From positions 7,285,546-7,349,545 of the forward strand of contig NW_024881300.1 in NCBI RefSeq assembly GCF_018691265.1: a DNA stretch of 64,000 nucleotides, in the 5' to 3' direction. This document shows, one piece after another, positions 26,467-39,800 of this stretch. The translations under genes and the position numbers were made by a program. This stretch comes from Tyto alba. Its lineage: Eukaryota; Chordata; Aves; Strigiformes; Tytonidae. Positions within the stretch are counted from its first letter, which is position 1; the number at the start of each line of letters is the position of its first letter. The notes below the pieces were generated by a model. It saw only the letters and a list, made by a program, of their open reading frames with translations, made no database searches and was not told where the DNA came from.

Positions 26467-28809
26467 CAGAAACCATTCCAAAATGTTGCTTGTCATTATT
26501 TTTCTCTATGCTATTCTGTAATGCCATGTTTGGGATTGAACGCTGCAAAGTATTCACAAACCAGGGGTGCTGTGTATATATAATGGTTTTTCCATTTCTC
26601 ACCTAAGCATTGAGTTAATGTTTACTGCCCATACAGAATCTCTTACTTAGTCAAGTGATAATAAATTATTGAGTCGCATACTGTGTTTCTGGTTTGGGGT
26701 ATTTGTTTTCTCCTCCCTTCCCCCCATCTATGCAATGTTTTCTTTTGCCAGCATCTTGTCTCTTCAGCCATTTTGTTATCAAGTTGCTCAGAGATTCTTC
26801 TCCATGTCTTAATCCATTTAAATTTTGACTGTCCTAGGTAATGTTATTCTAGCACTGAAATTGTTGGCAGAATATGCACTCCTCTATTTTCAAGTCAATT
26901 ATTAATCTATTGTAGCACAGGACTCAGTACAGAGCTCCATAGGAAGGTACGTTCCCTTCATCATGAAAAATCAATTATTTAGTCATACTTAGTGACCAAC
27001 ATGTAGGATGGATGAATTCATATGCTGGAAGAGGGGTTTTACGACTTTGCCCTTTTTCTGATTTTGTTTTTTAAGTTTTGTGGTGGCCTGGATGCAATGT
27101 AGCTCATTCAGTAAAGCTCGGGAATTCAACAAGGCATCTCTCTGGCCTCTTCTGTGGACTGATTTTGCAAGGAACATCCAAAGAATCAACTCTTGCAACA
27201 TTATAAAGTTGCAATAACTGAACATTCAATCACTGTGCAGTAGGAACAGGTTGTTCTCCAGGTATTTGGCAGTTGATAGGAAGATCTACAGAAAAGTTCT
27301 TCATGACGTTACAGTGGAAAGTTTGGATAGCTTCATAGGAAATAATAGTTATAATTCCAGGTATTGACATTTTAGATTTTCAATCATTTGAATAAAAGTT
27401 ATTGTTATTCTTATTAGCAATGTATACATTTACTTTCTTTAGAGAGTTTCTGTAATGGTCCTTCTCTTTTTCTCAGCCTCTCATGACTTTCCCAGGACTG
27501 CACAGAGCAGCCATGGGGCTGACCTAACTGACCTGTTCTTTGCTTAAAGACAACATCAGGGCTACAGGAAGCTAGTTTAATAATGTTGCCCTCTTCCCTG
27601 TAGGGAATATACTTAAGAGATTGCAAATGCATCTATACTCCACATATTGCCAACTGTCAAGACAGCCCTTTTTGAGTCAAGAGCAGTCCTTAGTTATTTG
27701 TAGCTGTTACAGTATTAAAGTAAAGGAAAGTTACATTTGCTCTCCCATACTACTAGACCAGCCATACACCAGACCTCTTGAACAGAAGGTCAGTGTGAGT
27801 TCTTAGGCCCTTGGAATTTCAAAACCACAGATCAGTTCAGACTAGCTGTCAACATTTGAGATGACATAGGAAAAAATTGTTAATTATTTTCTCCAAAGTA
27901 ATTTTGTCCATAGAAATAAGCTAATCACACTATCCTTTAATTGGTACTTATATGGAAAAAGTAAAGAATTTAAGAAGGTGCACTGTAAGCAATACATCCT
28001 CTTTTTTATAGCCATCAAAATTTAGTGAAGTAAAGAGATAAGAACTAAAGAAATAAGCATCTAATAGAAGATTCAATATCCATTTCACAACAAGAAATTC
28101 ACAGAACTGTGAAGTTTGTGAAGTTACTTGCTTACTGTTTATTCTTCTAGAGATACATCTGGTACAAGAATACCTATAATGCACTACCTAAGGCATGTTG
28201 ATAGCGTGCTTATTTTATGTTCCTCTCCTCAGAAAGACAATATACTACTAAATCTATTGCTATTGCAATTTAAATCTAAATGGAATAGTATTTACATGGG
28301 ATGTATCCTCAACACCACCCAAGTTCTCTTATCTTCTCTATCAAAAGTTCTGCATTTTCCTTATACAAAACTTATCCCTTAAGGAAAGATCACTTGCTCT
28401 TTTTTTACTGTTAAAGAATATGACCGAGTCTAGGAAGTGAATGAAGTTGCATTTCCTGACTTTGGTCATTCAGAGAAAAAAAAAAGTCAGTCTTTGAGTG
28501 AGCCATCAAAGGCAGGATGTCTATATTGCACTTGAATTTTGACTCCAAATGTCAGCTTTCAAGTAGGTAACTGGCCATGGGATTCTCAAGCGTTTTAGCC
28601 CAGGTAACTTCCATGCTTCAATGGCATAGGACATGGAGTGCACATGATAGTGGCTGACCCAGTGTTAACAGTGATTCACCACTGGAAATAGTCCTTGAAA
28701 TTCATAAATTCAAGGCAAGCCTGTTTTATGGGGACTGATAATGCTGTATTAGTTGCTGGAAGTTAATGAGGTCCTGTGTTTGAGTACAACCAGATTAAAA
28801 TGAAAAACG

Positions 28810-28870
28810 AACCACATTACATTCTGTTTCGACAATTATTATCAGTTGGTTGTAATATAAATATGCAAAT
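28810..28870. promoter_or_regulatory. Candidate RUNX/SOX/POU motif cluster
   Basis: A RUNX core AACCAC at 28,810-28,815, a SOX-like ACAAT at 28,832-28,836 and a perfect octamer ATGCAAAT at 28,863-28,870 lie within 61 bases. SOX and POU factors commonly act together on developmental enhancers, though the spacing here is wider than the classic composite. Confidence 0.3.
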
Positions 28871-30591
28871 TTTTCAGCTTGAACTTTAACATCCTCTGTA
28901 GAGACCATTCATCTCTTTAAAGTATTAATTTAAGTTGTAAAAGGATCCATACATCATTGCATGTCATTTTGAAAACAAATATTAATCAATTTTACACTCT
29001 GAATTGCCACTGTGCAAGTGTAATGTCCATTATTTTGGAGCAAGTCAGTGGCAAGAAATTTACATATTCATTCCTGGCTTAAGAAATCATATGATAATAC
29101 AAGTACAACACAAGAAATTCAAAAGACTTAAGGCCTTATCATCATCTATTCAATCGCAAAAAGCCTGCCTTTGCATTCTCAGTGCATTGGTATGCAGATT
29201 AGGAATATGTTTCTCATTCCTATCAGTATAACCTTGAAAGCTGGTGACAGCTGAAGTGTAGTCATAAGTTTTCTCTTCCAACAGAAAAAAAGAAAGAAAA
29301 AAGGCAACAAAATGAGTGTAAAGGATACAGCAATTTCAAGTTTTATGATAAGCTTTTTGATAGTGTATCTGACTACTTAGCTAGACTGCTGTGTGGGTTT
29401 GTAGCTTAAAAGTGTGTTATCTCTAGATTTAGCTATAATTGTAATTACAAGTGCATTTTTGATACTGAAGTTCAAATTTCTGATACGACAGAGCTAAACC
29501 TGTCTTTTATTAGTTAACATTATAGAAAATACTTGAAGGTGTTTGCATGTTACATATTGTGAAGGACACCAAATTTTGTATCAACTGTCTCCCAGAGAAA
29601 GGAGACAGGGTTTCCGCTTGGGAAGCAGACAGTCCCAAACACCATGCTGAAAGCCTTGTCCTACTGAAATAAAAAGGAAGCAACGTCTGCAGTCCAGGTT
29701 GTTTGCCTGTTTCTTCCACAGGAGTCATAGAGGCTGAATTATTGTTTTACAGTCAGAACTGAAATAGGCAAAGACAGAAGATAGGGTAAATTAGACCTTG
29801 CTGATGCTTTTCTGTCATAAGTGTATTTCCTCACTCAGCAGTGGCTGCCGTTTCTCAGATTAGAGTCTGTCAATGATGAAGGTGAATAGTTAAAGGCCAA
29901 TGAGAACACTGCTTCCACTTGAGAAAAACAAATAAATGTTCTGGTTAGAACTGGAGACTCCAAAAATGCCATTTCTGATCTCCAAAATGACAGGTGGAGA
30001 AAGAATAGCAGTGCCAGGTATCCCCCTCATAACTACCTCATCTTTGTTAATTATGCAAAACTGGGCTCTATGACATAATTGGCCTAGCAGAGGTTATACA
30101 TAAGCTCCCTCTAGTGGATTATTAAGCAAGAATTTATAAAAGCACACATCTTTTCTCCAAATATTTTCGGTCACTAAATGTGAACATGAGAACGCTATAG
30201 GCACAGTGCTGTTCCCATGTATCTATCTGTTGTTATCTCCAACCCACTGCTTGCTACCTCAGGAAAGTCTGTGAAATAATGCTGGCCATAAACCTACAGT
30301 TATAAAGTGAGACGATTGCAGCATTTTGTGGCTGGGTTTGCTGTTCTTCACTCCTTGGCTGGGTCAGTTTGATTGCTGCTTCAGAATACTGATGTTTCTT
30401 AATCATCTCCCTTTGTTTTCTGGTTAAGTGAATGGGTGAGTAATTTGCCACATATTCTCTGTCAATCCAATATATTGTGAAAGCACAGTTGAAACAATAC
30501 ACACGCTCTTCGTTTCATAAATTTGTCATTACAGCATAATCAGATCATTTGCACTTATCCTGCTCTTGCACAGGCTAATTCTATATTCTTG

Positions 30592-30609
30592 AAAAAAAAA
30601 AAAAAAAAA
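30592..30609 (+). repeat. A18 homopolymer
   Basis: Uninterrupted A run. No retroelement body was recognised upstream. Confidence 0.85.
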
Positions 30610-31145
30610 GTGCACTTGGTTACAATGCTCTGTCTATTTTCCTGGGTGTTTACTGAGACCAAAACTGCAAAGGAAACGTGCAAGACACTCATGTTCCTTG
30701 TTTGCACATTTTGTGCAGGTCAGAGGAAAACCATAAAGAGTACACGTGCAAATGGCCAGATAAAAATACATCAGATATGTCAACTGGATTTAGGATTATA
30801 ACAGACATGTAAGCAATTAGGGTATTTGCTAGTTCAAAATACTCACATGAATGAACCCACATTATCTTCTGAAAAGCATAATAATATGTAATTGCAGTAA
30901 CAATTCCTCTTCCATTATCTCCTAGACATCAACAGTGGGTACGTTCTATAATATCATGCGCAATTGATAGCAGGCAAGCTCCTCAGTAAGAGAAATACTC
31001 CCAGATGTGGTAATGTCCCAATACTGTGGCTGCTACCTAATATTAAAGAATTACAGTAGAAATGTTTCAATAACAAAGTAGAAGCATTTCAGTTTTTATG
31101 TGGCATAGATTGCCACAGACACTGCCAAGCAGCTTTATAGAGTTC

Positions 31146-31191
31146 TAAATCTTCATTCAATGCCCCTTTACATCATTTGAATGAAGATTTA
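31146..31191. repeat. Perfect 15-bp inverted repeat with 16-base loop
   Basis: The arms TAAATCTTCATTCAA (31,146-31,160) and TTGAATGAAGATTTA (31,177-31,191) are exact reverse complements around a 16-base spacer. This would form an AT-rich hairpin in DNA or RNA. The stem is too short for a normal microRNA precursor. No terminal-repeat transposon or target duplication was recognised around it. Confidence 0.85.
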
Positions 31192-32411
31192 AACCTCAAT
31201 AAAACTTTCTGAGTGCTTGTGGCCATCTTTGCTGTATACTAATCAAAGTGGGGTACAAGCAGATGAATGCACTGTAGTACACCTAATGATCAACACTATA
31301 TCTAGTGACATTTTCCTTTGTAAGATGAGTTGTCTTAAAGGCTCTTTTCATGGATGGTGCAGCAGTACACATAGAAACAGGCATTTATATCCAGTTTTTT
31401 ATGCAATCCTTTAAAAGATTGGTTTGGGTTTTGGGGGTTTCTTTCCTGTATGCCGTGTTTATTTTCTCTGTTTTGAATTCATTTCTTATAAGGAAGATAT
31501 TTGGGAGAAAATAATAAAAAATAAATGAAAGCTAATATTTATTGGGAAACTTTCCACAGCAGCACAGCTCCATTTCCTTTTTTGCTTATCAACCTTCAAC
31601 TGTAATTAAGATATTACTTTGCAGTGAGTTTTGGCATTGAATTAGAAGCTTAAATGAAATCCCACTTCTAGTTGAGATATTGGCTGGGAAATTCAACACA
31701 TGCTAGTGCACAAATGCACACACAAGATATGACTGAGTGGAATCTGAAAGAAACTTCAGTGTGAGAAAAAGTCATTGAAAGAGTGTGTGCTTATGATATA
31801 CATGATATATGTGTATACAGCAACTCATTCCGAAAACAGTCTGAAAAAGAAATAGCCAGCCAGTGAATTGTGGGGAGGATTTGGAGTTTGGATCCTCGTG
31901 AAGAGGCAGGTGTGGGACCATTGTGTGGGTCTCAGCTTCCACAAACTTCCACAAAGGCGAAGGAAAGCACAACTTTCCTCTTGAAGTTTAGACTCCCACC
32001 ACAGGGTGTTTCTTTATTTCTCAGTATGGTTTTCTTTACATCAAGGCTCTTTAGTAATTAAAAGTCTGTGAAATTACTCCCCTTAAGCAGTTATCTGCAA
32101 AGAGTTGGCTATCTGGACCCATATAGTTCAATACTAGGACTCTTTGTTCAGAACTATCTCTATGATGTGCTTTTCATGGATACTTTAACATCGTTCTTCC
32201 TATTGAAAATAAGCAGTGAAAAGCAAAGGCTACTAAGAACATAGTATGGCAACTACTTTTTATGAAGCATACAATTGTTCCTGTGTAATCTTTAAAAGAC
32301 ATAAAAGAAAAAAATATAAGTAGTATATCTTATTTACAGTAATTGATGCTCTCAGCAGATTTTAGAAAAGTTTGTAAAAGCAGTAGTAACAGTGTAAAAA
32401 TCTAGCTCTGA

Positions 32412-32428
32412 TTTTTTTTTTTTTTTTT
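32412..32428 (+). repeat. T17 homopolymer
   Basis: Uninterrupted T run. No element was recognised on either side. Confidence 0.85.
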
Positions 32429-35400
32429 CCACATTCTTTAATGGGAATTTTAAAAAGACCAAATGTTGAAACTGGTCAGCCCCTCTCCTCTTGGCAGTCA
32501 AGCTGGTTCTGGCTCTGTGAAAGCCAACATCAAACCTGCAAGGCGAATGCATCAGTTACGAAGCACTTAAAAAATGGGCTGCTCACAATGCTCTGATCTA
32601 GCTGTTCCACTTTTTGTAAAACGTTTCAGGTTTTACTAAATCAAATGGAGACAAACTGATTCTTTGGCCTTGTTTTGAGGGAAATAATCTCATTTACAGT
32701 TCTTTTGTCAAGAGATGCAAAACTGAATGAGCTCTATAGAAGAGAGACCCTCCTCAGAGCACCTGGATGGGTGCCCCCCTTGGAGAAGAAGGGGCAGTAG
32801 TAGCACATCCTTCTCCTTGCTCGCTCAAAACATTAGCACATTGACCTTAGATAAAACTTGTTTCAGGTTGAATTAAACTGTAGTTTTCAGAAAAGAAATT
32901 GTTGGCCGGGAACAAGTGCTTCACTCCAGTGCTGATACTCCTGGAGATGCCACCTTTCAAACAGCAGTCCCATCCAAGGAGCCTGAATATCATCTGCCTG
33001 TCAGTCCTGCACAGGTGCTGGCTGTCAGTCCTGCTTCTTGCAGGTGGAGCAGTGGGCCAATACCTAGGGCTTGCCCCGGTAATGAATTGTGGAAGCCTGG
33101 TGCTGAAAGTGGAGAAAATGGTGTTCTCAGGATGGTTTTAGGAAGGAATTGCAGTATTCCATTGTTTGTGTTGGCTCCCATTGAAACCTAGCAAGAGAAT
33201 ATCCTGCAGCACCCGCTGAAGTAGTATGTTTTTGAGGAAAATCGTGTTATATAACGACAAGGTTGGTGGAAGCAGTTTCACACAGCTAATGAAGAGAACC
33301 AAAAAAGTAGGAAATATGTTGCTTGTGATGAAACATCTTTGTACATTCTATGTTGCAAATTTTTAGAGTATTGTAACAAATCTACAAACCAAAGTAATAC
33401 CCAAAAATAAATCAAAACAAGCCCAAACTCCCCCAGACTTCTTTTAGATACAGGATCTTGAAAATAAGAGCAAATGGAGGCCTTTTTCTCCAAAACATCA
33501 TAACCTTGTCAAAATCTGTGGAGTTATCTCAACTTTTACCAGTGGAAAACCAGGCCTGAGGGTTCTGTCTAGAGACTTGCAACTGAAAGATGAGAATAAA
33601 TCTCAGGGGGGAAAAATTGTATTTCCCTTTTGGGTTCAAAATGAGAACTGAGTTTAACATAATTTTCAAATGATTGATCCTAAGCAGTAGGTTAGGAGGG
33701 GGATGTTTTAAGCAATGTTGTCCCTTCCATTCCCTTGTATTTCTTTCTAAGTAGCATATTACCTATATTAAGGTAAACTGAATCTATTAGACAATTACCT
33801 AAGGGGATTGTAGAACTGGGGTCTGCATTATAAAGCAAGTGAAGTTATGACAGCTGTGACCCCAGAGGAATCAAGGCTGAATAAAGACTGTCTCCATTGC
33901 AGACAAATGATGATAAAGTGATCCTTTTAGCCAACAGTCAATGGAACTTGACAAGGCCAAACCTCCAACTAATGAACAACCCAACCTTTGCTACCAGAGA
34001 GATGTACTGAAAGTTTAATCTCAATAAGCATCAAAATACATTTGCCCAAACATTTTTAACTAAAGAGTGGCACATATCATTAAATGGCCGCAAAGTTAGA
34101 TGAGCGAGGAGAAAAATAGGATGGTGGGGGTGTATGTTCTTACTGTATCACAGGTGCAAAAAATTGCCTTGATAGAACAATATCTTATTTTTCTTCTAAA
34201 ATTGAATTTCAGATGGTACCTACGTCACACAGACCTAATAATAAAGAAAGCAATTGTCTCAATGATTCCTATTAAATCTGTGCATTTCCAGCTCCTTATA
34301 GAGTAATGTCAGTTACAGAACAATGTCAGGCTGACGGACGCAGCACAGCGTTAAAGAAAAAAAAATCATGCACACAATAGGCCAGCTGCACATTAATAAA
34401 TATGTAATGTTTGATTAAAAATATGGATCGTATTTTTCCCCCCAATTGCTGACTACCCCTAAGGCAGAAGATGTGATCTGGCTCCCACTGATGGGTTTAT
34501 TTCTTGCTTGCTTTGAAAATACAAACTAAAATGTTTTCCTGTCCCAGCTGTTTCCCATTGTTCATGTTTATCAGCTCAAAGGGTGAACGGAGGAATAAAA
34601 AATACGCTCGCATTTCAAATGTGCCAGTCAGTCAATCTATTGTTAAAAGAAGAAAGCCTAATTGTCTATGCTGGCAAACTTCTTTTTGGTGAATGTCCAG
34701 TTTTTAAGAAAAGCTATTCAGCTGTGCCATTTGTTTAATACATGCATAAAAAAGCACATAAAATCACAAGTTTTGTGGGGGGTGGGGAAAATCACATCTA
34801 TAAGTTATAGCCTTGAAACAGTCAAGTGACTGCCTAAGTAATATTCCATGGATTATTTTTTTTGATTCTTCATTGGTCTGAATAAGCAGCTAGAGGGAAT
34901 TTTCATGGAATAAGAGCTAATGATGTCCTAAAACTAAAATTGGCCTCCTCCTCTAAATCTGACTTAACTTTGCACCTTTGAGAAGCAGCACTCCTTTCAA
35001 ATTACTTCATCTGTGCAGTGGTTAAAGTCTTTTCCAGTTATATTCACAGGAGTTTTGTGTTTTTATTTAAGCTACTACTATTCTTCATTTTTTCCCAAAA
35101 TCTAGTCCTTCAGACCCTCATCTGAACAAAAAATGGGAATCAGTATGGGGAGAAAGCAGGAACTACTTTACTGAATAGGAAAATCTTCTGTTTGTTTCCA
35201 ACTCTTGTGATAATTATGCAGCTCTATCCTGTCTTTGACTTGCTCTCCAGCTTGTGCTGGCAGTGCTTTCAAACCAAGCTCAGCTAATCAGAACCGACAC
35301 TCATTTTACACTGCAAATAAGCAAAAATTTAAATCACAGCGTACTATATTGACCATGACTGTGTTAGTCCATCTTTCTGTGGCTAGCACTGTTTTTCTTT

Positions 35401-36820
35401 TAAAGCTTTTTGCGGAAGGGGTCATCTTTAGTTCCTCAGTTGTACAGCACCAAGCACGAAATATTCTTACACTCTGAAAAATAAAAAGTAATCATCAATA
35501 TAACAATTGTCTGTGACTCTTTGCTAGGGCCTTCCCTGCTTTACTAGGCTTTTCTTCTTTTAGATGGGGGAAGAAACAAGTGGCATTATCATCCAGCTAT
35601 CACCCCCTTGTGACACTAAGATGAGATGTCACTCACAGCAAATTGTACAGATCTTTCTTACATGAGGAGTTCAATAACTCCTCATGACATCTAAATTACC
35701 ATTCCTGGGTGTCTGGGGTAACACCTCACAGAAATTACTAAGGCAATAAGGTAATTGTCCCAAGTGCTCTGCAGATTGAAGTAGCTGCTTTGGTCATCCT
35801 GAGCTCAAGTTTCTCTGGAAGTTTGAGAGTCAAATACTGCCTAAAATTGGAAACTGAAAGTCTAGGGATGAGCTACCTCACTCAATAAGCTGAGGGCTTG
35901 GGGTTTCTTGAAGTCTGTCTTTACTAAGAGTAACTAGTGTATATGGAGATATTGGAAAGCACAATGAACTGACTTCATAAAGAGTCTGTTCAAAGATGAT
36001 CAAGGCTAAATAGTACTTGGAATACAGGACTAAGCCTGCCTTTGCTTGTTTACAAACTTAGACTTGTTCCTGCATTTGGATGTTTGTGGGTCTCTCTATG
36101 AACTGCCACGAATGTGTCCATAGTCTACAGCTGCACCTCACTCTTCGTCTTTCAGTACCTCTGACATCCATGCATACACACCAGCAGATTTGTAATGGGC
36201 ATATGCCTTGGTATCCCTGGCAAGTAATGTAACACAATTTCATGGACCAGCAGTGGTCTGTGGAACACTGTTTGAGAACCACATTGTGGAAATACTGCTT
36301 CTGTAATTGTTAAACCTACGTGTCATACTAAAAATCTGTTGTATTTTTGTGCACAGCAGATGATATTTCATGCCTCATTTTTTGCTTTCTGTTTGCTGAT
36401 CTGTAGTTTACATATGCCAAATATATAACTGTCAAGTCAATACAAAATCCAAGCTATCGTTTCCAAATGAGCCATGTTAAGCTAAGGAACTTGAATGGTT
36501 ATGGGGAAAATATTAAAAATAAATGCAAGACTTTAACAGCAGTAGATAGATTTGCATTATTTTCTTCTGTTGTACTTTTTACAGTCGGAGCAGTACGTGC
36601 AGTTGTCTTTTCTAGAAAGTGTCTTCACAGTCTCTCTAATATATGATAAGCTCTGCCTCTTCTCAGCAAAGTGCAAGGCAGTTTTGGCTGTGTATTGGTG
36701 AGATCAAGCCACCCTCGTGGCCAGCTATTTCAGAAACTTTGTTGACAATGTATTGACTTTGAAGAATAAAAATTATGTAGGTATATTCCAGAGAAGGTAA
36801 AACCAAAAAGGAGAATTACT

Positions 36821-36859
36821 AAAAAAAACCAAACCAAACCAAACCAAAACAAACAAAAA
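36821..36859 (+). repeat. (AAACC)n-like short tandem repeat
   Basis: AAAAAAAACC is followed by AAACC units grading into AAAAC and AAAC. This kind of A-rich pentamer repeat is frequent in bird genomes. Confidence 0.8.
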
Positions 36860-39800
36860 TTAACAGGTGGAAGGGAAGCAGTCAGGGAGAAAGGACATGA
36901 GTCTGAATTCTAGTTATTTATTTGAAGGACTTTTGTCATTGCCTTAGGGACTTCTTAAGTAAAATACTATCTACACAGCTGTAGAAGAAAGGTGTACCTT
37001 GTGACAGCAGGCAGGCATCAGGTGAAGGTCCCCTCCAGGAGGAGGTTTGGTGGCCACAGAAGCAAACAGACGTGCAAGCTAGTGTGTTGTGTGAGAGGAA
37101 CCTGCAAAACCCTCTTGAGGGAACACAAGCTCTCTTTAGCTCTCCAGAAGCCCCCAGTGTTGGAGTTGCTGTAAACAGATCCACTCTCTTTCTGTTTTTA
37201 AAAATTATGGTGTTCTCTTCCATAAAGCATTCAAACTGCTACAGCTGGACAACATCCAACAGTGAAGTCAGTAGATGTTCAGGGGAATTTGTATAAAACC
37301 ATTATTAATATTCTGTACCTTCACTAATAATTGTAACTGACTTCTTCATTAAGGATGAAAAAAAATTTGGGCTTAAATTCAGTAATTGATGAAATGCTTA
37401 GAAGGTTTCAGTTAGTAGATTATGAGCTGTGCATTACATCAAATCTACCAGATTTGGGCGGATGTTGCAAATTTTTTTTTTCTTCCCTCAGAAAAGAAAC
37501 CAAATTTAAAAAACAGCCTACAGTGCTATGACTTAGAATTGACATTCAGGGCCTGATCCAGTATTTGCTTACTAGGATTTCTCTGCAATGATATGGTGAT
37601 TTAGCATTAGTAGAATTTCTTAAGATCTGATAAAGCACCAAGCAACTGCTCTCCTTAAAACACTGACTCATCATTATACAGATTTATAGTAACTAAAACT
37701 GCAGATGTTTCTGGCTGATGATGTTCCAGCAACACAAATCTAGGACAGGTCTCCACTGTTCTGATATTTATGTAATCACTTGCCCCAATCAGTAAAAACA
37801 TAAAATAGGAACAGATCAAAATGGAGCAGAGCTCTCCATGTGTGCTCAGGCCTAGGTCAGAGCAGTAGCAAATTGTGTCTCATGTAAGTATTAGTCAATA
37901 TGTGTCAACTATAGTCAATTAGTGAGTCAATTAGTCACATATGTGTGAATATGACTTCATAAAACCATGAGAGCTCCTCTTTAGACATCTGAAATAGCAG
38001 GTCAACAAGCACAGCAAGTGTTGGAAATTGCCACTTCTCAATGACCATTCTGTCATACATACTCCAACCACAAAAATAAAATGGTATGCCTAAATTACAA
38101 TTCACTTAAGATTTTGCTGACCTTCCAAAACAGAGAGGACTTTACAAAATGATCGCTTAGTAATTGTTATGATTATTAGCTATTTTTAAGCTATTGTTAG
38201 CTATTTTTAAGACTTGAGTTTTCCAAAACTGATACACAGATTAAAGTCCAACTCTTACTAGAAGCAAGCTGAAGTAATCCCCACCTGAATAACTTCCACC
38301 TTAATTCAGCCAGACAACAGATTTTTTCCAGAAGGGGAAAAGAAATCTCTTTCAACAGATCTTTCCCTGGCTTAAAGGAATATTTCTTCACAATAGTTTT
38401 TCCTTTAATTTTTTGTAAAAAAGGTAATTTTCTCAGTATGAAGATCTTCTGTATTCTTTGTCCTTTGGGAGACAGAATAATTGGCAAGACTTGGCAGAAT
38501 TAGTGATATTATTGAACCTGTAATCGTCTCATATCTTAGTGTCCTAGATAAAAAGTCAATACGTTATGAAGTCCCCCAAGCCAGGTTAATATAATGTTAA
38601 ATGTGGTGGTTTGAAACTGTTTGAAATGCCTGTTTGAAATCCTGCATATCCTACATCTAGTGATTCGGAAGCTAGTAGCAGAGGGTAGTTGGGTGCTTCG
38701 TCTCCCAAGATAAATCTGTCTTTTCCTGGCTAATTTCTGTTTTTACTCTGTCAGACCTTGTGGTAAAAAATTCTGCTGTGGCAGGTTTTTCTTCAGTAGC
38801 CCAGAGTTTTTCCAAGAATTCTGAAGGACACAATGAAACACAGTGTATTGGTAAACAGACCACATTTAATACACATCTTTAAAATTTTATTTATCATTTT
38901 CCTTTGTATGATCAACTTCTTTCAAAAGTAGTGCTCAGTACAGAATGGGGTATTGGGCTGGTATGTTCAAACATTATTTTATTACCATGAATATTGTTAT
39001 GCCCTACATCTAATGTAATCTCCATGACAGTGTCCATGTTATCCACTGTACAACAATTTTACACAATGGAGTTTATCCTATGGAGGAAAACTTTAGGCTG
39101 GGCTGTAATGTACTATTTTTAAAACACTGTAATGTTATTTTAATATTTAAAATATAAAGTGCAGCGTAGCAGGAGATTTTCAAAAGTAATTAGCACTAAT
39201 TCAGCTCTCTTTGAAATCAAGAACTTTGTTTTCCTACGGATCTGTGTCATTCATGGTTTGGAAGACAAATTCATAGACTTTTATAAAATGCAGCAAATGA
39301 AGCCCATGTTGTACTTTATATCATTCTCCTACTACCATCAGTAAGAACAAGTTTCTTAAAGGCTGCGTGGACCATCTGTCACACACAAAATGCACTTAGG
39401 GCTAAAAAAATCATTGTTCTTTGCCTCTATGGTACTTTCCTTGTAGATGCCATGCACTATTTTTTTTTATGTAATATACTATAATATCTTCCAGCAATCA
39501 GAACACTTAATTTTCTGAGAGATCATGGCCACCCACCCAAAGCAATGACTTTCGACACACCATAATGGGTGTTATGTATGGTTAGTGTCAAGAGTTGCCT
39601 AGCTGTGCTGATAATGAGCCATACTTTTGAAGAGTTGTAATCAATTATTCTTCATTTAGAAAGTCAGATCCATCAGCCTGACATCAAAATGTCATAACCC
39701 ATTGATCTCACATTGCAATCAAGGATTCTTGACTCTTATTAATGGCATTCAGCTACACCAGTGACATCAGCAGTCCTAGGTATCATTTTAGTGGTATCAT

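Larger units (their letters stand above)
20000..29999. other. Intergenic, no gene recognised
   Basis: AT-rich sequence containing the exon-like stretch at 22.6-22.9 kb, the 60-bp duplication at 23.1 kb and the RUNX/SOX/POU cluster at 28.8 kb. An octamer lies at 21,924-21,931 and a GT-rich patch near 25,628-25,655. The segment at about 20,440-20,560 has a repeat-free, TAAT-containing texture that could be conserved. No transposon was recognised. Confidence 0.75.
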
